From: Perilla frutescens
Taxonomy: Eukaryota; Streptophyta; Magnoliopsida; Lamiales; Lamiaceae
Reading direction: 5' to 3'
DNA length: 64,000 nt
Assembly (NCBI GenBank): GCA_026008535.1
Contig: BRKX01000012.1
Coordinates: 26,813,848 to 26,877,847 of the forward strand
Numbering within the stretch: the stretch's first letter is position 1; each line of letters opens with the position of its first letter. The notes under the pieces are model-generated. The model did no database searches. It saw only the letters and a program-made list of their open reading frames with translations, and was not told the DNA's origin. Of this stretch, positions 59,060-64,000 are shown piece after piece. Made by a program: the position numbers and the translations under genes.

Positions 59060-61786
59060 ATGATCGAAAATCGATTGGTTCTGCTCCTGCGTAAATCCAA
59101 ACTCTTTACCCAAAAAAATTGCTTATCAAATTCGCCGAAATGTAATACCTTTTCCCCTAATCTTGGGTTCTCTATTGAGCCCCAATCCAAATTCTATTCA
59201 TCAATACCGAGATTTATTCATGATTCCAGAGCACGAAGCTTCACCGGCTGTGGTTTAAGATCATTGCTTCAAAATAATATTCAGGTATTATGTTCACTTT
59301 TTTCTCATCTGCAATAAATTTGCACAATTTTTATTTTTTGGGATTTGTTGATGGATTTAAAGGTTCAGTTTTTGTTATTTTCCAGAACTCGTACAGACCC
59401 TCATTCAGAAATTTCTCAACGTCGGCAGCTATATCTTCCAAAAGTAGCGAAGGAGTGAAGCTTCTTGTCACTGCTGGCCCCAAAGCTCAGAAAGCAGTTG
59501 GTATTTGGCTCTTTGCATCTTCTGCTTGGGTGTTTAGTATGGTGATTCTTGGTGGTGTTACTCGACTTACTAGATCTGGCCTTTCAATGACTGACTGGAA
59601 ATTCACTGGCGGTCTCCCTCCTTTGTCGGATGATGAATGGTTGGTCGAATTCCAAAAATACAAGCAATCACCCGAATACAAACGGTAATTCTTCATTGAT
59701 CTACTGGATTACTTTATTTGGCTTGATACAATATGTTACATTGTTATGCATTTGTGTAGAAATGTAGTTTTATAGGCGAGTTTTGGGTAATGATTGCCTA
59801 GGGGAAGCTACTGGATATGTGTGTTTGAAGCTCTTTATAAGTCTTAATTAGTTCTGTTGTAGTTTTGGTTAGTGGGGAATGGACATGTTAATCCAGTGTG
59901 GTTCTTTGCAGAGTAAACAAAGGGATGAGTCTTGATGATTTTAAGTTCATATATTGGATGGAGTATGGCCATCGTATGTGGGGAAGAGCGTTGGGCATAA
60001 TGTTTGCACTACCTTTCTCTTACTTTCTCCGAAAAGGATATATTACACTCCAACTGGGACTTAGGCTATCGGGACTATTTGCTCTTGGTGCTGGACAGGG
60101 ACTAATCGGGTGGTGGATGGTCCAGAGCGGGTTAGAGGTGACTTCCAAATTACTAAGTTTTTATATTCCGGTACCTTGACATAGATACAGCTTTTCAGAA
60201 GTGTTTTATTTTTTGTTCTGTTAGGAACCCGCGTCTGAGTATTCTGAACCAAGAGTCAGCCCTTACCGCCTTGCGGCTCATTTGACATCGGCATTTGCTA
60301 TTTACACTGGGCTGTTTTGGACAGCTCTCTCTGTTGTTATGCCCAATCCTCCTGCTGAGTCCATGGCATGGGTTAAAGGGGCAGCAAAAGTCAAGCGTCT
60401 TGCACTTCCTGTTAGTATTCTTGTTGGGGTCACTGCTATCTCAGGAGCATTTGTTGCTGGCAATGACGCAGTATGTGTTAGTAGAGTTTTTCTTTCCTTC
60501 AGCTGTCTTTTGTTCGAGTCTTTGAGATGAACGTTGTGTATGATCATGTATCTATTACATTTTCAGGGACGTGCCTTTAATACTTTTCCAAAGATGGGTG
60601 AGACATGGATTCCGGAGGATGTATTAATCCTGAAGCCAATAATACGGAATTTTTTTGAAAATACAGCAACAGTGCAAGTAAGTGTTTTTGTTGAACACTA
60701 CTTGTGACTTTTGAGGCATGCGATGTGTAAATAGACAGATAAGGAATCAGGCTATTATTCAAATTATTACATATTGCAGTGTTTGCTTAGTTGGTAAACA
60801 CATTCCGGATTCAGAGGCATGCATGCTTGATTTTCCTCTGTCACTAGATAGATATTTGGGAATTCAACATAAAATTTTATATCATTTGCTGTGCCTTTTC
60901 ATTTAGATAAGGCAAGAATCTCAAATTAAATAGCTTCTTAATTGGTGATGTTTGTTTCTGATGTATCATGTATGCCAGCTGGACCATCGAATACTTGCTA
61001 CTGCATCGTTATGTGCTATTGGCGGCATGTGGTGGTCAGCGAGAAAACTTGATATACATCCTGCAATACGGTCTTTGATAGGAAGCACAATGGGCATGGC
61101 TGCCGTTCAGGTACTAGTCCGTGTCGAGACTTGTTCTCCGATTATAAATGAACCATCCTAGAGCAGTAGAGCTACTTCTTTGGGTGTGTGACACAGTGAA
61201 TAGAGATGGAGATAAAGCTACCTTGAGATAATATAAAGATCCAAACTTTGTTTGATGCACTATAAACTACACATTGCTACGTCACAAGTCTTCTCTAAAT
61301 AAGCTTCCAAGTTCCAACCATGTCAGCATTCGTTTTGAGTTTAAGATGAACTCCTTTAGTTTATAAGACGTGTTAGTGTTTGCTGAACATTTAATGTTAA
61401 AGATAAAGTAAGAAATATGAGATTCAGATATTAAGATGCCTTACAAGTTACAAGAGAGGAGGAGCTTGACTCCCCTCCAATTCCTTCCTGGAAAATGTTT
61501 TAATTAGGCATCTTCGTCATCTTCTTCTTCATCTTCCTTTTATTTTCATTTGAATGCTTGTTTTTATATTTATCTGGTTAAGCAGTTTGTCCACTCAATC
61601 TTTGCATTCATGCAGGTTACCTTGGGGATAACGACTCTTCTGTCATATGTGCCGGTTTCTCTGGGAACTGCCCATCAAGCTGGAGCTCTAACTCTTTTAA
61701 GCTTAATGATTCTTCTCAACCACACTCTGCGTCGACCTTCGTCACAACTTCTCAAAGCTCTTCCATCTGTAGTGAAAACAACCTAA
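59060..61786 (+). CDS. COX15: COX15 heme A synthase, mitochondrial, downstream canonical copy
   Basis: Seven exons join in frame to 469 residues: 59060-59284, 59386-59684, 59912-60137, 60225-60470, 60567-60677, 60979-61110, 61616-61786. All conserved features of COX15 are present: FIYWMEYGHRMWGR (H195), RLAAHLTS (H269), the GNDAGRAFNTFPKMG motif, LDHRILA (H372) and GTAHQAGALTLL (H433). These four histidines correspond to the two heme-binding pairs of bacterial CtaA. The N-terminal 75 residues are basic and Ser-rich, a mitochondrial presequence. The enzyme needs ferredoxin/adrenodoxin-type electron donation in mitochondria and works after COX10. It shares intron positions and phases with the upstream gene, so the pair is a DNA-level tandem duplication. 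Exon 4 ends at GCA|GTATGT, which restores the conserved GNDAG. Confidence 0.96.
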
Positions 61787-62919
61787 AAATAAACTGCCAT
61801 ATTGTTTAGTGTAATTCTTTCCTTGTGTAACATCTATCCATTTCTGCAGCAGGAATAATAATTATTCTTCTGAGATGAACCTGTGTTTGTTGTTAGTAGC
61901 TAGTATGACTTGTGACGTAATCTTTATATTAAATCTGACATAATTTATATGATCATATCAAAAGTGCGTAAGTGGAATATATAATGTAGTATTAATGGAA
62001 AATGATTGCCAGTGGATGTTGATCTTACTTAAGCCAACATTGTAGCTACTGTTGAATCTATACAAATTCATGGTTTTTTATTTAATAATTTATTTATTGT
62101 TGTTCAGTATATTGATTATTTTGCACAAATCCGTTACCGACTTTTAATATTAATGAAAAGTTTCAAAATTTCACTCCATTGTTAGTTCTATAAATAAATG
62201 AGAGAGAAACGAGTTTGAGAAGAAATCAAATTCTCATAGATCATACGTTGAAGCAGTCAAGTTCCTTCCTTATTTAAAGAAGAAAGAGAGGAAATTGAAA
62301 GAGAAGAACAAGACGCTGGACAGAGACAGAGAGGCCGAGCGAGTAGATTTTATTTTAGAACAAGCATGCATGGGCCTACGACTGAGTTATTTTTGTTGAT
62401 GGAGCTACAAAGACAACTTATGAAATTAATATGTAACTTTTAGGGTTTTTTAATTAGCAATATTTTTTTATTATTTTAGAGTGCAATTTTATTAATTTTT
62501 TGTTTAAAAATATAAAAAGTATATCAAATTTACGTGCAGTAAATTTTTTTGATCATATTATTGTTTAGGGCAAACACTTCCATACATCGGTCTTAAATAG
62601 TGCTATTTACGACGGGTCGGGTTAACCCGCGCTTTGATCCGGTCAACGCGGTCAAACCCGCCCTTTGACTAAGTTTATTTAGGGTGTTTTTGGTGTTTTT
62701 TAGAGTTTTTTGGGAGTTTTTTTAGGGGTTTATTTTGTGTTTTTTAAGGGTGAAATTGGATAAAAAAAATGAAAAAAAGTAAAAAAAATGTCAGAAAAAA
62801 AAATAGACGGGCGCGTGGGCCCCACGCGTCGTCTCATTTAAAAAACTGATGCAGGGTAGTGCAACTCATTCTTCTGCTCCGTGATCGAGGTGGTAAATCT
62901 ATACCCATCTAAAGTTTGA
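61787..62919. other. Intergenic
   Basis: No gene. Near 62610-62830 is a GC-rich patch (GGGTTAACCCGCG, GGGCCCCACGCG) inside AT-rich DNA that may be a TE fragment; no ends were found. Confidence 0.35.
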
Positions 62920-63265
62920 GCTAATAAGCTCTAGAAGCATATAGGGCAAATGAGATATCAAGGAAGATATCATGTTTTAATTGAGTTCTCAATCATGTTT
63001 AGGAAGGCTAGAATTGTTTAAGTGTTGTTTATGCTTAGCATGAGATAGTTAAGAATTGTCTTTAGTTACAATTCGTATTTATGTACGTTAGATGCTAATA
63101 AGCTCTAGAAGCATATAGGGCAAATGAGATATCAAGGAAGATATCATGTTTTAATTGAGTTCTCAATCATGTTTAGGAATGCTAGAATTGTTTAAGTATT
63201 GTTTATGCTTAGCATGAGATAGTTAAGAATTGTCTTTAGTTACAATTCGTATTTATGTACGTTTT
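62920..63265. repeat. 174-bp tandem duplication
   Basis: Two nearly identical copies start GCTAATAAGCTCTAGAAGC at 62920 and 63094 and both end in ATTCGTATTTATGTACG. The second copy runs directly into the SINE body repeats. Confidence 0.9.
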
Positions 63266-63691
63266 TTGGATGTTGAGGGTAACCCGCAGCCGCTACCGTG
63301 GTGCGCACTGGGTAAACACCACCCCTGTGTAATAGGTATTTATGTACGTTTTTTGGATGTTGAGGGTAACCCGCAGCCGCTACCGTGGTGCGCACTGGGT
63401 AAACCCCACCCTTGTGTAATAGCCTGCAAACCTACACAGGGGAGGTAAATCGTTACAATTCGTATTTATGTACATTTTTTGGATATTGAGGGTAACCCGC
63501 AGCCGCTACCGTGGTGCGCACTGGGTAAACCCCACCCCTGTGTAATAGCCTGCAAACCTACACAGGGGAGGTAAACCACACTTGACAAGCCAGATGTGAT
63601 AGACTCACACCTAGTGGTGTTGGTGGTGGGTCGAACTTGAGACCTTTGACCTCAAGAAACACCACTCCACCACTAGGCCATCCCCAAGGAG
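63249..63691 (-). mobile_element. tRNA-derived SINE with triplicated body (Au-like)
   Basis: On the minus strand a head at 63691 carries a Pol III A box (TGGCCTAGTGG, 63670-63680) and B box (AGTTCGACCC, 63628-63637). The body contains GGTTTACCTCCCC and GCGGCTGCGGGTTACC, sequence I associate with the plant Au SINE family. The body segment with its AT-rich edge occurs three times in tandem (63249-63335, 63336-63461, 63462 to the head), only the last with the tRNA-like head. Confidence 0.7.
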
Positions 63692-64000
63692 ACAATTGTT
63701 TAGCTATTATTTACAGTATATATCGGAGTTGCATGTGTATAATAATTAATTGACATAATCATATTAGATCTTTTCATTACTTTATGATTTACTTCAATTA
63801 TATGTAGATTCTAGATTATCGTATTCATGAGAATATGTGTTAAATCTATTTAGCTTCAAGGTGTTTTTATGCCATGATGTTTGTACTTTTTTGCCTGTGA
63901 AATTTTACTTTTAAAACATAAATACCTCTTTTTATTCTTATGTATATTCATTGTGTTATGTTTTTGGTTTTTGCAATTTGATTCTCCATGCCCAATCTAT
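63692..64000. other. Window end, no feature seen
   Basis: AT-rich; nothing recognised. Confidence 0.35.

Noticed and set aside
4334..61786. A functional Fe-S/redox gene cluster (ferredoxin relic, ISCA1, ACR11, COX15)
   Set aside because: The genes are tens of kilobases apart, separated by unrelated genes and transposons, and act in different organelles; chance proximity is the simpler view.
63230..63448. 72-residue plus-strand frame with an internal repeated peptide
   Set aside because: It is the SINE body repeat read through twice, antisense to the element.
1..64000. tRNA, rRNA or other structured RNA genes
   Set aside because: No cloverleaf or rRNA segment recognised by eye; the only Pol III boxes found belong to the SINE.

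Overview
This is a nuclear window from a flowering plant, most likely a eudicot. The evidence is spliced genes with GT-AG introns of plant size, an AT-rich background, plant-only families (P-class PPR, trichome-birefringence-like, germin-like, ACR11) and typical plant transposons (Mutator-like, Ty3/gypsy, hAT and MULE MITEs, a Helitron end, a tRNA-derived SINE). I cannot name the species.

Layout. 1-4,300: TE-bearing intergenic DNA, then a broken root-type ferredoxin gene (minus) that keeps its promoter, 5'-UTR exon and intron but has lost conserved coding blocks. 4,334-5,560: IscA-like Fe-S assembly gene. 6,121-8,055 (minus): membrane-anchored dual-specificity phosphatase of the YnbD-like type. 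9,353-11,113: PPR gene. 11,381-11,632 (minus): small unknown protein. 12,349-20,870 (minus): 15-coding-exon gene whose C-terminal part resembles the SAGA subunit ADA3. 22,054-32,624: a 10.6-kb Mutator-like element with terminal inverted repeats, long repeat-built arms, a DUF1985/ULP1-protease gene and a convergent mudrA-like transposase gene, both broken. 33,269-39,455: a decayed Ty3/gypsy element with 689-bp LTRs. 40,055-44,313: a small NFDDG-type protein, MITEs and a Helitron 3' end. 45,035-49,287: ACR11 (ACT-domain regulator of plastid nitrogen assimilation). 50,265-50,891: germin-like protein. 52,624-54,159 (minus): trichome-birefringence-like acetyltransferase/esterase. 55,359-61,786: two tandem COX15 (heme A synthase) genes. 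62,920-63,691: tandem duplications and a SINE whose body is triplicated.

The genes do not form a pathway or operon; they are independent plant transcription units. The most notable observations are: the upstream COX15 copy has an intact, spliceable reading frame but has lost one of the four conserved heme-ligand histidines; a near-identical inverted copy of that gene's own intron 2, nested in several perfect inverted repeats, lies just upstream of its start; the Mutator-like element has unusual arms made of short CGTTAT/AACGAAAAT repeats; the phosphatase gene carries an intronic tandem duplication that copied the exon edge encoding its active-site loop; and the ferredoxin relic has several clean internal deletions.

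Exon boundaries were read by eye and checked for phase continuity; all joins given for the seven multi-exon genes keep the frame. Family assignments rest on recognised motifs and remembered family sequences, not on a search.
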